In this document: positions 27,575 to 37,067 of the stretch, one piece after another
How positions within the stretch are numbered: the first letter of the stretch is position 1
How the letters are laid out: each line of letters starts with the position of its first letter
NCBI GenBank assembly: GCA_963726335.1
Contig: CAVSCD010000011.1
Coordinates: forward strand, 248,001 to 312,000
Reading direction: 5' to 3'
DNA from: CAVSCD01 sp963726335
GTDB lineage: Bacteria > Acidobacteriota > Aminicenantia > Aminicenantales > UBA8522
Length of the DNA stretch: 64,000 nt
Notes under the pieces: generated by a model
What the model saw: the letters and a program-made list of their open reading frames with translations, nothing else
Told to the model about the DNA's origin: nothing
The model's database searches: none
Position numbers and translations under genes: made by a program

Positions 27575-28042
27575 TCATTTCCGGTACTTCTTCAGTATGC
27601 CGCCGACGTTCCGGACCGTCGTGTGGGCGTGATAGTCCCGGTCGACGACGACGACGGGGCCGATGGCGCAGCACCCCAGGCAGGCCACGGTTTCCAGCGT
27701 GAACTGTTTGTCCTTGGTGGTCTGGCCGGCCTTGACCTTCAGCCGCCGCTCGAATTCGTCCAGGATCCGCGGGCCGCCGCGAACATGACAGGCCGTCCCC
27801 TGACAGACCGTGCAGACATGCCGGCCGCGCGGCGTCAGGCTGAAGGCGCGGTAGAAGGTGGCCACCGCGACCACATCCGTGAGCGGCACTTTCAGCGCCT
27901 TGGCGACAAACCTCAGGCACTCCTCGGGGAGATACCGGTACTCGGACTGGATGTCCTGGAGGATGGCGATCAGGCTCCTCTTTTTCCCCTGGTGCCGATC
28001 GACGAAGGATTGGATCTTTTCTTTTTCAACGGCCAAGGTCAT
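27575..28042 (-). CDS. nuoE: NuoE-type [2Fe-2S] thioredoxin-like subunit
   Basis: A 155-residue 24-kDa-type subunit of NADH dehydrogenase/HndA/HydC families. An N-terminal helical part (LIAILQDIQSEYRYLPEE) precedes the ferredoxin fold with ligands Cys80 and Cys85 in CQGTACHVRG and Cys121 and Cys125 in CLGCC. It passes or buffers electrons at the NuoF flavin. It opens the operon that continues into the NuoF-GltD fusion. A 210-nt leader separates it from its promoter. No other complex I subunits are near, so this is a soluble module. Confidence 0.9.
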   Translation of the reverse strand: MTLAVEKEKIQSFVDRHQGKKRSLIAILQDIQSEYRYLPEECLRFVAKALKVPLTDVVAVATFYRAFSLTPRGRHVCTVCQGTACHVRGGPRILDEFERRLKVKAGQTTKDKQFTLETVACLGCCAIGPVVVVDRDYHAHTTVRNVGGILKKYRK

Positions 28043-28261
28043 TTCTCCGGTTGACAGGATGACTGATCCGGCGGGGCCTCCGCTCCGGCGAGCCGCAGAC
28101 GGCGGTACCCGCGTCGCTGGCGAGGGGCAGGATCCGCGGCCGCGCGGGAGGCGAGCTCAGAATCGCCGGCAGGCAAAATATGATCCGACGTCTTGCGCTT
28201 AATATGTATCACTCCTGGCCCGACGAGGGACACTCTCCCGGCTCAATGAAACAGGTGTCGT

Positions 28262-28291
28262 GTTATAGCAAAACGAAAATGAGTTTGTCAA
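28262..28291 (-). promoter_or_regulatory. Sigma70-like promoter of the nuoE operon
   Basis: Minus-strand TTGACA (28286-28291), 18-nt spacer, TATAAC (28262-28267). The predicted start is near 28254, leaving a leader of about 210 nt (28043-28254) with GC-rich potential hairpins but no riboswitch class I can name. Confidence 0.6.
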
Positions 28292-28296
28292 GCGGG

Positions 28297-31200
28297 TCAG
28301 CGGGAAAACAGCGGCAACTCCTTCACGGCCTGGGCCGGCAGATTGACGATCGCCGCCGCGGCGCTCAGGTCGACGGTCTTGGCGCCGCTTTCGATCAGCG
28401 CGTCCAGCAGGCCGTCGACGCGGAAGCCCGTCTTCAGATGATTCGCCTCGGCGAGCGCCAGGCTCCAGCCGTGGAGCCAGCTTTCAAGCTCCCGGCGCTG
28501 CTGCGGCCGTCCCTGAAAATGCACCAGCAGGTGGAGCTTGCTGTCCGGCCCGGCGGTCGAGCTGACCGCGCTCCCGAAGACGAACATGGCCCGGACTCCC
28601 GCATGCTCCGCCGGGCAGCTCAAGGCGATCCGCTCGGCCATCCGGAGGCGCCAGCAGGAAGGCTCGTCCGTCCCCGGCGGACAGGCCCGGCCGGGATCCG
28701 GCATGACCCGGCCCGTGGCCCCGGGCTCGGCAAACAGGGCGACGGCCAGCCCCAGGTCTCCGTTCATCAGGATCTGGACGACCTTCCCCTGCGCCGAGGC
28801 GGGGACATCGATCACGCGGAGGGTCTCCTCCAGCTCCTTGAACTCCGGCAGCAGCTCGGCCAGCCGGTTGGGGGCGGTGCGCAGGAACTCGTCATTGAAT
28901 TTCACGCCGGGGTCGTCGGGGTAGAGCGGCAGATAGCGGATGCCGGACTCGACGAGGTCCTGAAAAAAATGCGTCCCGAACGACACATCCGGAACGTAGT
29001 TGCCCTTCTTGCGCGCCACCTCGATGAGCATGGCGGCGTTGTTGATCTCCGAGTAGGTGACGCGGACCCCGAGCCGGATATCGCCGCGGCTGCCCCAGCG
29101 GCCCGGCCCCATCAGGATGAACTTGCGCCGCGGCAGGATCTGGTTCAGCTTCCCGACGGCCGCGCCGACCGCGACCAAACCCGAGAGCTCGGCGATCTCG
29201 TTGTACCGGTCCGGCTCGACATAGACGATGTGAGTGATGTCGGCGACCCGACCGTTGGGAACATACTTCCTGGCCGTGAACAGGAGAGAGGCATCGGGCA
29301 GCTCGGGCGGGATCTCCATGGCCGATTCCTCGGCCGACTGGCTCTGGGGCCGGCACTGGAGCAGGAAAAAATCGGTCCCGTCGCAGGCGAACTCGACATC
29401 CACCGGGACACCCAGCCCCGTCTCCAGGCTTTTCAGGATCGCTTCGATCTGCTCCATGAAAGGGGTCCCGGAGATCAGGCCCTCGAAGGTCACGACGGCG
29501 TCGTGTTTCTCGAAATCCGTCACCAGCCCCAGGGGGGCTGAAGAAGGCCGTCGCGGTAGATGGAAATGATCTTGTTCAAGGCCGGGTAATCCGGGCCGAT
29601 CTCGCCGATGAGGTCCTTGATGTTCTTGGTCACGAAACCGTTCATTTCGAGATCGATGACGTCGATCTTCCCGGGAGAATAGCGGATGGCTTCGTCGATG
29701 GAGACGTTGACCCTGAGGTTCGGCTGCCCGGGGGCGACAAGGATCGGATAATCATCGCTCAGCCGGTCCACCGCCCTGGTGCCCAGCCCGGGAACCAGGC
29801 GGAGCAGCCCGTCCTCCCGCCGGATCCGGGAGGACCAGCGGAATTCGTTCCGGGAGAAGGCGACCCCGGCGAAGGCCGGAAAGAAGTACTTGCCGAGCTG
29901 CCGGCCGACGACCGCCTGGATCATCACCGCCATTTCTTCATGAAAGTCGAGCAGGCCCCGCTCGGCGCGGTACTGGATGGGATCCGGGCCGAAGATCGAA
30001 GCGTAGACCTCGGCCACGGCCTCGAGCAGCGCCTGGAGACGCTCCTTCTTGTCCCCCTGGTTCGCCAGGAACAGGCTCTTGTACTTTCCCGCGAAGGCCG
30101 TCCCGAGGCGGTCTTCGAGCAAGCTTGAGCTCCTGACAATGAGGGGAATTTCCCCGAAGTCGTCCAGCGCCACGGACAATCCCTTGACGATCTCGGGCGG
30201 GAAATCGCTGTTCTTGAAGAGCTGGACGATGTGGGGATACTCCTGCCGGACCTCCTCGATGTCTTTGTATTTCTGCTCGACGACCTCGTCGAGGTTGTTG
30301 TACTGGAGGAAGGCCAGGATGCCGTCCGAGGTCACATACCAGGTCTTGGGTTTTTTCACCGTCCCGATGGCCTTGACCCGCCGCGCCGCCTGCTTGAGGA
30401 TCCGGCTGGCGATGAACAGCCCGGCGCTCTTGCCGCCCAGCTTGCCGTGGCTTTCAGGAACAAAGACGATCCTCTCGATCAGGCCGAAGAAGTCCTCGAG
30501 CTCCACGTACTTCTTGGCGATGTTGATATACTCGAGCTGATCGGTGAAGAACCTGCGGATCAGGGAGACCCTGACGCTGTCGGCCGTGGACCTGGCGAGC
30601 TGGACTCCCTTGGGCACCAGGTTCCTGTACCGGCGGATGGCTTCCAGAACATCGCCCAGCGAGGTATAAACGCTCTCCAGGGCTTTCACCACCGCGCCGG
30701 AGCGGTTCTCGTTGATCCACTTATGGATCCGGCCGAGGATCTCCTCCTCGGTCAGGTTGGCCGAAGCGATCCGGAACGTCTCCTCGCTCAGCCGGAAGGA
30801 CCGCTCCAGGGATTCCTTTTCCAGGGGCGCGTTCTCCTCGCCGAGGAGCGGGCCGCCGGTCTGACCGGGGCCGTGACGCTGGATCAGGTTCCTCGCCTCG
30901 GGGATGCCCCGCCAGCCGAGATAGTTGATCATCTGGCGGGAGACGCGGAGGAAGAGGTTCTGGTCGGTGTTGCGGAGAAGGTCCAGGGCGATCCGCCAGC
31001 TCTCCTTGGCCTCGACGGCGCTCCGCCGCTCCTCGCTCATCTCCTCATACATCGACCGCAGCCGCTGATGGAGAATGAAGTGGCCCAGGCGCTCGGCGAT
31101 CGTCTGGATGAGCTTGACTTCCCCGGTCAGGAACGGCCCGCTATCCGCCGCCTCGGTCGGCTTTCTGTAGGAGACGGAAACTCGGCCCACAGCCGTGTCA

Positions 31201-31475
31201 TGAACGCGGATCTCGGCGCTCTGGATGTAGGGCGTGTCTTCGTAGTCGGGGGACGAGTAGATGTCGGAACCGTGGACGATCCGCGCCTGGCAGAGTTCCG
31301 GGAACTGCCAGCCCGGGGGGATGACGGTGATCAAGCGGCGGAACACGTCCTCCAGGGAGAGGCTGAAATTGCTCAGGATCTCTTCGATCTTGTAAAGACA
31401 GCTGAGCTCCTTGGCGCGCTCGTGGAGCGTCGAAATGAGAGCCGTCTCCGGCCTGGCCGGTTCGCGGTCACTCAT
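28297..31475 (-). CDS. PEP/pyruvate-binding domain protein (PEP synthase-like), with a 1-nt frameshift
   Basis: About 1059 residues when joined. The N-terminal ~200 residues (AKELSCLYKIEEILSNFSLS onward) look GAF-like, a helical linker follows, and from about residue 350 the protein matches the ATP-grasp PPDK N-terminal domain: KLGGKSAGLFIASRIL, IPLIVRSSSLLEDRLGTAFAGKY, AFSRN. No phosphohistidine or PEP-utilising barrel domain is seen. The first frame ends at a TGA next to a run of six C (plus-strand G 29532-29537), and homology continues in the next frame as VTDFEKHDAVVTFEGLI. The C-terminus has a nucleotidyltransferase-like FGSAVSSTAGPDSKLHLLV. Error, mutation or -1 slippage are all possible. 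Confidence 0.75.
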
Positions 31476-31534
31476 GGCAGACGACTCTCCTTCGGCCGCG
31501 GGGCGACGGCGACGGCCCCGCCGGCTCAGCGGCC

Positions 31535-32821
31535 TCAAACCCAGCCGCGGTCCCGGCAGGCGCCGGCCACCCGGCTCACCGCGATCACGTAGGCCGCGTC
31601 GCGCATGAACAGCTTCCTGGCCCGGGCGAGCTCGCTCACGGCCTGGAAGGCGGAGGTCATTTTTTGATCGAGCTTGGCCAGGACCTCGTCCTTCGGCCAG
31701 AAATAATTCTGGTTGCCCTGGACCTGTTCGAAATAGCTGCAGGTGACGCCGCCGGCGTTCGCCAGGAAGTCGGGGATCACGAAAATGCCGCGCTGCTTGA
31801 TGACGCCGTCCGCCTCGGGAGTGGTCGGGCCGTTGGCGCCTTCGACGATGATCTTGACCCGGGGCTTGATCTTGTTGACGGTCTCGGCGTTGACCTGGTT
31901 CTCGATGGCGGCCGGCAGGAGGATGTCGACATCCTGCTCGATCCAGGCTTCGCCGGGCAGCCGTACGTAACCGAGGCCTTCGGCCTTGACCTTGTCGATG
32001 CCGCCGAACCGGTCGGTGATCCCCAGCAGCTCCTCCAGGCGGATGCCGGCTGTCTTGCAGTAGGTGTAGGATACGCGGTCGTTCTGGTCCCAGCAGGAGA
32101 CCGAGGTCACTTTGCCGCCGAGCTTGGTGATGAGTTGGATCGCATATTGGGCGACGTTCCCGAAGCCCTGGACGGCCGCCACCGTATCCTCGAACTTGAT
32201 CCCCATCTCGTTCAGCGCTTCCCGGAGGGTGAAGACGACCCCGTAGCCCGTCGCCTCGGTCCTGCCGAGGGAGCCGCCCATGCCGACGGGCTTGCCCGTG
32301 ATGAACCCCGGGTACTTGGCGTTGTGAATGGTCTCGTATTCATCCAACATCCAGAGCATGTGCTGGGGGTTGGTCATGACGTCGGGCGCCGGGACGTCCC
32401 GGAGAGGACCGACATCGTGGGCGATGGCCCGGATCCAGCCCCGGCACAGCCGTTCCTGTTCACGCTGGCTGAGGTCGTGGGGATCGCAGACGACGCCGCC
32501 CTTGCCGCCGCCGAGAGGGATGTCCACGACGGCGCATTTCCAGGTCATCCACATCGACAGGGCGCGGACCGTGTCGATCGTCTCCTGGGGATGGAACCGG
32601 ATGCCGCCCTTGCAGGGGCCGCGGGCGTCGTTATGCTGGCAGCGGAAGCCGCGGAAGACGCGCACGCGCCCGTCGTCCATGCGGATCGGGATGCCGAAAT
32701 GATATTCCCGCATCGGCTGGCGCAGCAGGTCGCGGGTGGGTTGGTCGAGCTCGAGAAGGCCGGCCACCGCGTCGAACTGTTTCTGGGCCATTTCAAACGG
32801 GTTGAAGCCTTTGATAGCCAT
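31535..32821 (-). CDS. gdhA: Glu/Leu/Phe/Val dehydrogenase family glutamate dehydrogenase
   Basis: A 428-residue hexameric-type glutamate dehydrogenase. Substrate-binding KGGIRFHP and PLGGGKGGVVCDP carry the conserved lysines, DVPAPDVMT the catalytic Asp, and VAAVQGFGNVAQYA the dinucleotide fold; EGANGPTTPEAD is typical. Asp or Glu preference for NAD versus NADP was not resolved. I start at the ATG at 32821 with GGAGGG upstream. The PEP-synthase-like gene follows after 59 nt. It is the intact counterpart of the damaged large GDH at 19-22 kb. Confidence 0.92.
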   Translation of the reverse strand: MAIKGFNPFEMAQKQFDAVAGLLELDQPTRDLLRQPMREYHFGIPIRMDDGRVRVFRGFRCQHNDARGPCKGGIRFHPQETIDTVRALSMWMTWKCAVVDIPLGGGKGGVVCDPHDLSQREQERLCRGWIRAIAHDVGPLRDVPAPDVMTNPQHMLWMLDEYETIHNAKYPGFITGKPVGMGGSLGRTEATGYGVVFTLREALNEMGIKFEDTVAAVQGFGNVAQYAIQLITKLGGKVTSVSCWDQNDRVSYTYCKTAGIRLEELLGITDRFGGIDKVKAEGLGYVRLPGEAWIEQDVDILLPAAIENQVNAETVNKIKPRVKIIVEGANGPTTPEADGVIKQRGIFVIPDFLANAGGVTCSYFEQVQGNQNYFWPKDEVLAKLDQKMTSAFQAVSELARARKLFMRDAAYVIAVSRVAGACRDRGWV

Positions 32822-32896
32822 ATTAAGCGCTCCCTCCAATCGAACTGATCATGATGGCGCGCCGGTGCTTCGGCCGGCGCCGGATTATTAGAGGAA

Positions 32897-32925
32897 ATGA
32901 TATCCAACGCGGCCCAAAATAGCAA
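32897..32925 (-). promoter_or_regulatory. Possible promoter of gdhA
   Basis: Minus-strand TTGCTA (32920-32925), 17-nt spacer, TATCAT (32897-32902), about 76 nt before the start codon. Confidence 0.35.
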
Positions 32926-32994
32926 GCCGAACCGGCTCAATGACGAATAGGATCAGCCAAGGCGGTGGCGGTAACCGGCCCCCAGCGGCCTGGC

Positions 32995-33200
32995 TCCCAT
33001 TCAGGTTCTTAACGCCGTGCCCTCAACGCCCTTCTCGGCGGCTGCGTAACTCGCGTACAAGAACACTTTGTCTCTTCCGGTTTTCCTTGAATCCGCGGGT
33101 TTGCCCTTATGGTTCCGGCAAGCTCAATACATACTCGCCGCTCCCAAGACAGAGTCCCCTCGAAGAGCATTTCGGGCAGGCTGAACCTTCAATGGTCGCT
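32995..33200 (+). repeat. Dispersed repeat A, copy 1
   Basis: First of three copies (others at 50396-50604, minus, and 56086-56294, plus). Shared blocks are TCCCATTCAGG then TTAACGCCG at the left end, CTCGGCGGCTGCGTAACTCGC about 40 nt in, and GCTCAATACATACTCGCCGC and TTCAATGGTCGC in the right half. About 70-80 nt in the middle differ between copies. It lies between pstB and gdhA and belongs to no gene. Confidence 0.85.
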
Positions 33201-33443
33201 GCGTCCGCCGGGGGCCGGTCACCTACCGGGATTGGACACTCGCGCACTATTCGTCATAGGGCCGCCCATGGAATAGACATCGGCACGCGGCTCAGCAGGG
33301 GCGGATGGGGATGGCGCCCCGAAGACCCCCGTAGCGGAGGGGGGCCCAGTCGGCTTTGCCGATGGGGGAACCGACGGGACTGGTTCCCGGGGGCCGGGGG
33401 GATCGGGGCGCATCGCCGTCCGACCCGGCTCGGGCGGGAACAG
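33201..33443. other. Gap between repeat A and pstB, no gene seen
   Basis: GC-rich sequence with several short inverted repeats (for example around 33318-33345 and 33360-33400) directly downstream of the pstB stop. It may hold the pst operon terminator, but no T-run was found. No coding potential is convincing. Confidence 0.4.
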
Positions 33444-34205
33444 TTAGGTGATTTCGCCGGTGAGGTAGGCGCGGGTCCGGGGGTCGCGCGGGTTGGCGAA
33501 GATCTCCGTCGCCGGCCCGTGCTCGACGAGCTCGCCCAGGTACAGGAAGGCGATGTAATCGGCGATGCGCTTGGCCTGCCTGAGGATGTGCGTGACGACG
33601 ATGACCGTGTAGTCGGACTTGAGCTCGATCAGCCGCCGCTCCACGTTTTGGCTCGACAGGGGGTCGAGGGCGGAGGTCGGCTCGTCTCCGAGGATGATCT
33701 CCGGTCCGACGGCCAGGCCCCGGGCCAGGCACATCCGCTGCTGCTGTCCGACCGAGAGGCGGGCCGCCGGCTCGCTGAGACGGTCTTTCACCTCGTCCCA
33801 TAGCCCGGCCACCCGAAGGTAATGCTTGACCAGCGCATCCAGATCCTTCCGGTCCCGCCGGCCGTGGAGGCGCGCCCCGTAGGCGACGTTGTCGTAGATC
33901 GACATCGGCAGCGCCTGCGGCCGCTGGGAGAGGAGCCCCATCTTCTTGCGGATGCGGGTCACCTCGACTCCCGGGTCGTAGATGTTCTCGCCGTCGACCA
34001 GGATCTCGCCGCTGACCCGGACCCCGTCCAGCGGATCCAGCAGCCGGTTGAGCGATTTGAGGAGGGTTGTCTTGCCGCAGCCCGATGGTCCGACGATGAC
34101 CGTGATCTTCCGGTCGGGGATGTCGATGCTGACGTCTTTCAGTATCTGGAGACCGTCGAAGGCGACGGACAGGTGCCGAACGCTGATGTGAGTGTTGCGG
34201 TCCAT
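33444..34205 (-). CDS. pstB: Phosphate ABC transporter ATP-binding protein
   Basis: A 253-residue ABC ATPase. Walker A is GPSGCGKTT near residue 41, the Q-loop has LLSQRPQALPMSIYDNVAYG, the signature is LSVGQQQR, Walker B ends ILGDEPTSALDP and the switch His is in VVTHILRQA. The ALPMSIYDNVAYG stretch is characteristic of PstB. I start at the ATG at 34205, with GAGGTGAGA upstream. It ends the pstSCAB operon, 18 nt after pstA. No phoU gene follows. Confidence 0.92.
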   Translation of the reverse strand: MDRNTHISVRHLSVAFDGLQILKDVSIDIPDRKITVIVGPSGCGKTTLLKSLNRLLDPLDGVRVSGEILVDGENIYDPGVEVTRIRKKMGLLSQRPQALPMSIYDNVAYGARLHGRRDRKDLDALVKHYLRVAGLWDEVKDRLSEPAARLSVGQQQRMCLARGLAVGPEIILGDEPTSALDPLSSQNVERRLIELKSDYTVIVVTHILRQAKRIADYIAFLYLGELVEHGPATEIFANPRDPRTRAYLTGEIT

Positions 34206-34223
34206 GGCTCTCACCTCATGATC

Positions 34224-35102
34224 CTACTTGACGACGTGCCGCGTGTACCTCCGGCCGAGTCCCCTGGCCAGAAGGCTGATAAGAAGGATGAGGACGGTCA
34301 GCACGGCCGCCGAAGCGTACGCTCTCTGCTGGACCTCGGGGTAGGGCGTCCCGAGCTGGAAGAAGATCGCCAGGGGCAGGGTCGCCGCCGGCTGGAGGAG
34401 GGACGTGGGAAGGCGGTCGGTGAACCCCGCCGTGAAAAGAACGGAGGCGGCATCGCCGATGCCCCGGCCGAAGGCGATCAAGACGGCGGTCAAGAGGCCG
34501 GGCAGGCACTGCCTGATGACGACCTTGAGCGACGTCTCGAGGCGCGTCGCCCCGAGCGAGAGCGAGGCCTCGATGAGGTCGCGCGGCACGAGCCTCACGA
34601 CCTCGTCCGCGGCCCGGCTCATGATCGGGAACTCGAGGAGGGCCACCGTGATGATCCCGGCGAGGAGCGACGTCTTCAGCCCCAAAGCCATCATCAGGAT
34701 GAAACCGAACGCGCCGTAGACGATCGAGGGGATACCCCAGAGGACATCGAAAGAAAAGCGGGTGATGGGAGCCAAGCGCGATTTTTTTCTGGCATAGATG
34801 TTGATGTAGAGGACGACAGGGAGGCTGAACAGGACGGCCAGGAGGGTGGCGCCCGAGGCGAGATAGAAAGACCCCGCGATGGCGTTCAGGATCCCCCCTT
34901 CCCTTCCGAGATAATAACCGCCCTTCGGCGTCTGCGTCAGCATCGAGAGGTTGAGGGCGGGCAGTCCCTTCCAGACGATCGTCCCGACGATGAGCACGAG
35001 GCCGCCGATCACCGCGCAGATCGAAACGCCCATCAGGACTTTGAAGACGCTTTCCTCGAGCTTCCGCCGGCGGAGGCGGCCCAGGTCCGCGCCGGGTTTC
35101 AC
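34224..35102 (-). CDS. pstA: Phosphate ABC transporter permease PstA
   Basis: A 292-residue permease with six predicted membrane helices and the inner-membrane coupling loop EASLSLGATRLETSLKVVIRQCLPG, the typical EAA motif. The first helix lies near residues 28-50 after a charged cytoplasmic N-terminus. The ATG overlaps the pstC stop by four bases, and pstB follows, so translation is coupled. Works with PstC as the membrane channel for high-affinity phosphate uptake. Confidence 0.9.
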   Translation of the reverse strand: MKPGADLGRLRRRKLEESVFKVLMGVSICAVIGGLVLIVGTIVWKGLPALNLSMLTQTPKGGYYLGREGGILNAIAGSFYLASGATLLAVLFSLPVVLYINIYARKKSRLAPITRFSFDVLWGIPSIVYGAFGFILMMALGLKTSLLAGIITVALLEFPIMSRAADEVVRLVPRDLIEASLSLGATRLETSLKVVIRQCLPGLLTAVLIAFGRGIGDAASVLFTAGFTDRLPTSLLQPAATLPLAIFFQLGTPYPEVQQRAYASAAVLTVLILLISLLARGLGRRYTRHVVK

Positions 35103-35992
35103 GCCGCCCTCCTTTCGACGCGGACGAGGAAGACCCGCGCCAGGACGTTAAAGATGAGGACGATGAGAAGAAGGACTCCCGCCGCCAGCATGAGCGCGGA
35201 GTCGTACAGGGGGACGGACATCATCTCGCCGTAGTTGTTGGCGATAAGCGCCGGCAGCGGGTAGCCGCCGTCAAACAGGGATTTCGGGACGCGGGGGATG
35301 TTGCCCACGACCATGAGCACGGCCATGGTTTCTCCCAGGGCGCGGGACAGCCCGAGGACGACGGCGGCCATGACCCCCTGCGCCCCTTTTTTAAGGACCA
35401 CATGCTTGACCGTCTCCCATTTGGTGGCCCCGAGCGAGAGCGAGGCCTCCCTCATCCCGTAGGGGATCGAGCCGAAGACCTCGAGCGCGACCGAGATGAT
35501 CGTGGGGAAGATCATGATCGCCAGGACGATGCCGCCCGCGAGGACGGTGTAGCCGCTCGATTCCCTCCCGAAGGCGGGGGCCAGGTAACGGCCGACGAGC
35601 GGCACGACGAGCAGCATGCCCCAGACGCCGTAGATGACGGACGGCAGGCCCGCGAGCAGGTCGACCGCCGGCTTGGCGATCTCCCTCAGTCGGGAAGGGG
35701 CGTACTCGGAGAGATAAATGGCCGAGAGAAGGGACACGGGGACGGCCAGGACGAGGGAGGCCAGGGTCACCCAGAATGTCCCCATGATGAAGGGGAAGAG
35801 CCCGAATTGTCCGCGCGACGGCGCCCAGGTCGAAGAAGAAAGAAGCGAAAGAAAGGACTGCCCCGCGAGGATCGGCCGGGCTTTAAGGTAGAGGCCGGCG
35901 ATGATCAGGAGGACGAGAAAGCTGGGGACGCCGGCCAGGACGACCATCGTCTTTTTCGCCAGCTTGTTCTTGAACAGCCTCGAGGAGCTCAT
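35099..35992 (-). CDS. pstC: Phosphate ABC transporter permease PstC
   Basis: A 297-residue permease with six predicted helices. Family signs are the long periplasmic loop after helix 1 (FLSLLSSSTWAPSRGQFGLFP), LLAGLPSVIYGVWGM and the EAA motif REASLSLGATKWETVKHVVL. The start codon directly follows the pstS stop and the gene overlaps pstA by four bases. Partner of PstA. Confidence 0.92.
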   Translation of the reverse strand: MSSSRLFKNKLAKKTMVVLAGVPSFLVLLIIAGLYLKARPILAGQSFLSLLSSSTWAPSRGQFGLFPFIMGTFWVTLASLVLAVPVSLLSAIYLSEYAPSRLREIAKPAVDLLAGLPSVIYGVWGMLLVVPLVGRYLAPAFGRESSGYTVLAGGIVLAIMIFPTIISVALEVFGSIPYGMREASLSLGATKWETVKHVVLKKGAQGVMAAVVLGLSRALGETMAVLMVVGNIPRVPKSLFDGGYPLPALIANNYGEMMSVPLYDSALMLAAGVLLLIVLIFNVLARVFLVRVERRAA

Positions 35993-37024
35993 TCAGCGCG
36001 ACTCGATCTTTTTCAATCCATCCGCCAGTTTCTCGGCGTTCAGAGCGATGTATCCCGTTTCCGGAACGTACCGCTGTCCTTCGCCCAGGACCCATTTCAG
36101 GAAGGCCGCGGCGGCCGGGTTTCCGGGCCGCCCCTTGCTCACAAGATAAAGGTCGCGGGCCGGGGGCGAGGGATAAGCGCCCCGGGCGATGGCCGCGGTC
36201 AGCGTATCCCGGGTGGCGTAGAAGCTCTCGCTCTCGTCGACCCGACCGTTGCCGTCAAGGTCGATCGGGATGACCGCGATGCCCTGGATCGGCTTCAGCG
36301 TCGCGGGGTCGTAGGCATAATTGATGTTGTTGAACCCGACGCCCCGGGGGTCCCGCCTGACGGCTTCGGCCAGCCCCGGGTCGCCGTAAACGCCGATGCC
36401 CTGGAGGTCCTCCTGCTTCTTATCGAGGAACTGGGCCCAGGTTTCCGCGGCCCCGCAGGCATCCGAGCGGGTATAGCCGTTAAGGGCCGTGCGGTCGGCC
36501 GTGCCCAGCACGGAACCCCAGGTCTTGGCCGTCTCGGTGATCCAGATGCTCGCGAAATCCCGCTTTTTCAGGCCGGCCTTCAGGACCTCGCCGAGAACGG
36601 GATTCTTGGCGCTCGTCGTGGCCACGACGGCGTCCTTGCAGACGGCGAAGGCGAGCGCGCCTCTTTGTGTTTCGGCGGCCTGAATGTCGCGGGAGACCAT
36701 CCCGAAGTCGACGATCCCGGCCAGGGCGTCGGCGATCCCCTTACCCGCGCCGCCGGCCTGGATGTCGACCCGGACGCGGGGATGGACCTTCTGGAATTCC
36801 TCTCCCCATTTGAGGGCCATGGGATAAAGCGCCCAGGCGCCCGAAAGGGTGACGTTTCCGGAAAGCTCCTTGGCCTGGGAGGGCGGCGCCGGCCGGGCGC
36901 TGGCCTGGGGGGGAGCCGCCGTCAAGGCGAGAAGTCCCGCCAACAAAAGAAGAGGGACGCCCCCATTTGTCATGTCTCTTTTCGTCCCGTTCGCCCCGAT
37001 CAGGCTCGTGATCCGGCTTCTCAT
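35993..37024 (-). CDS. pstS: Phosphate ABC transporter substrate-binding protein
   Basis: A 343-residue periplasmic phosphate-binding protein of the PBP-like type. The signal peptide is PLLLLAGLLALTAAPPQASA. The ligand-site segments GNVTLSGAWALYPMALKW, AGGAGKGIADALAG and VDFGMVSRDI are clear. It also carries an EF-hand-like DLDGNGRVDESE insert near residue 255, unusual for PstS. The ATG at 37024 has a GGAGAAGGAAG site; a later ATG at 36973 would shorten the N-region. It heads the pstSCAB operon behind a palindromic control region. Confidence 0.88.
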   Translation of the reverse strand: MRSRITSLIGANGTKRDMTNGGVPLLLLAGLLALTAAPPQASARPAPPSQAKELSGNVTLSGAWALYPMALKWGEEFQKVHPRVRVDIQAGGAGKGIADALAGIVDFGMVSRDIQAAETQRGALAFAVCKDAVVATTSAKNPVLGEVLKAGLKKRDFASIWITETAKTWGSVLGTADRTALNGYTRSDACGAAETWAQFLDKKQEDLQGIGVYGDPGLAEAVRRDPRGVGFNNINYAYDPATLKPIQGIAVIPIDLDGNGRVDESESFYATRDTLTAAIARGAYPSPPARDLYLVSKGRPGNPAAAAFLKWVLGEGQRYVPETGYIALNAEKLADGLKKIESR

Positions 37025-37067
37025 GGTCTTCCTTCTCCTCCGCCCGCCTTCTCCTGACTTGCGCGGC

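Noticed and set aside
28043..28254. Riboswitch in the nuoE leader
   Set aside because: The 210-nt leader is GC-rich and can fold, but no conserved core of a known riboswitch class was recognised.
32940..33803. Open frame covering repeat A copy 1, with similar LNTYSP-type peptides in the other copies
   Set aside because: The frame is open through the right half of all three copies, but substitutions are not mainly synonymous, the left halves differ and no start or ribosome site is shared. I treat it as a repeat, not a gene, though a short peptide cannot be fully excluded.
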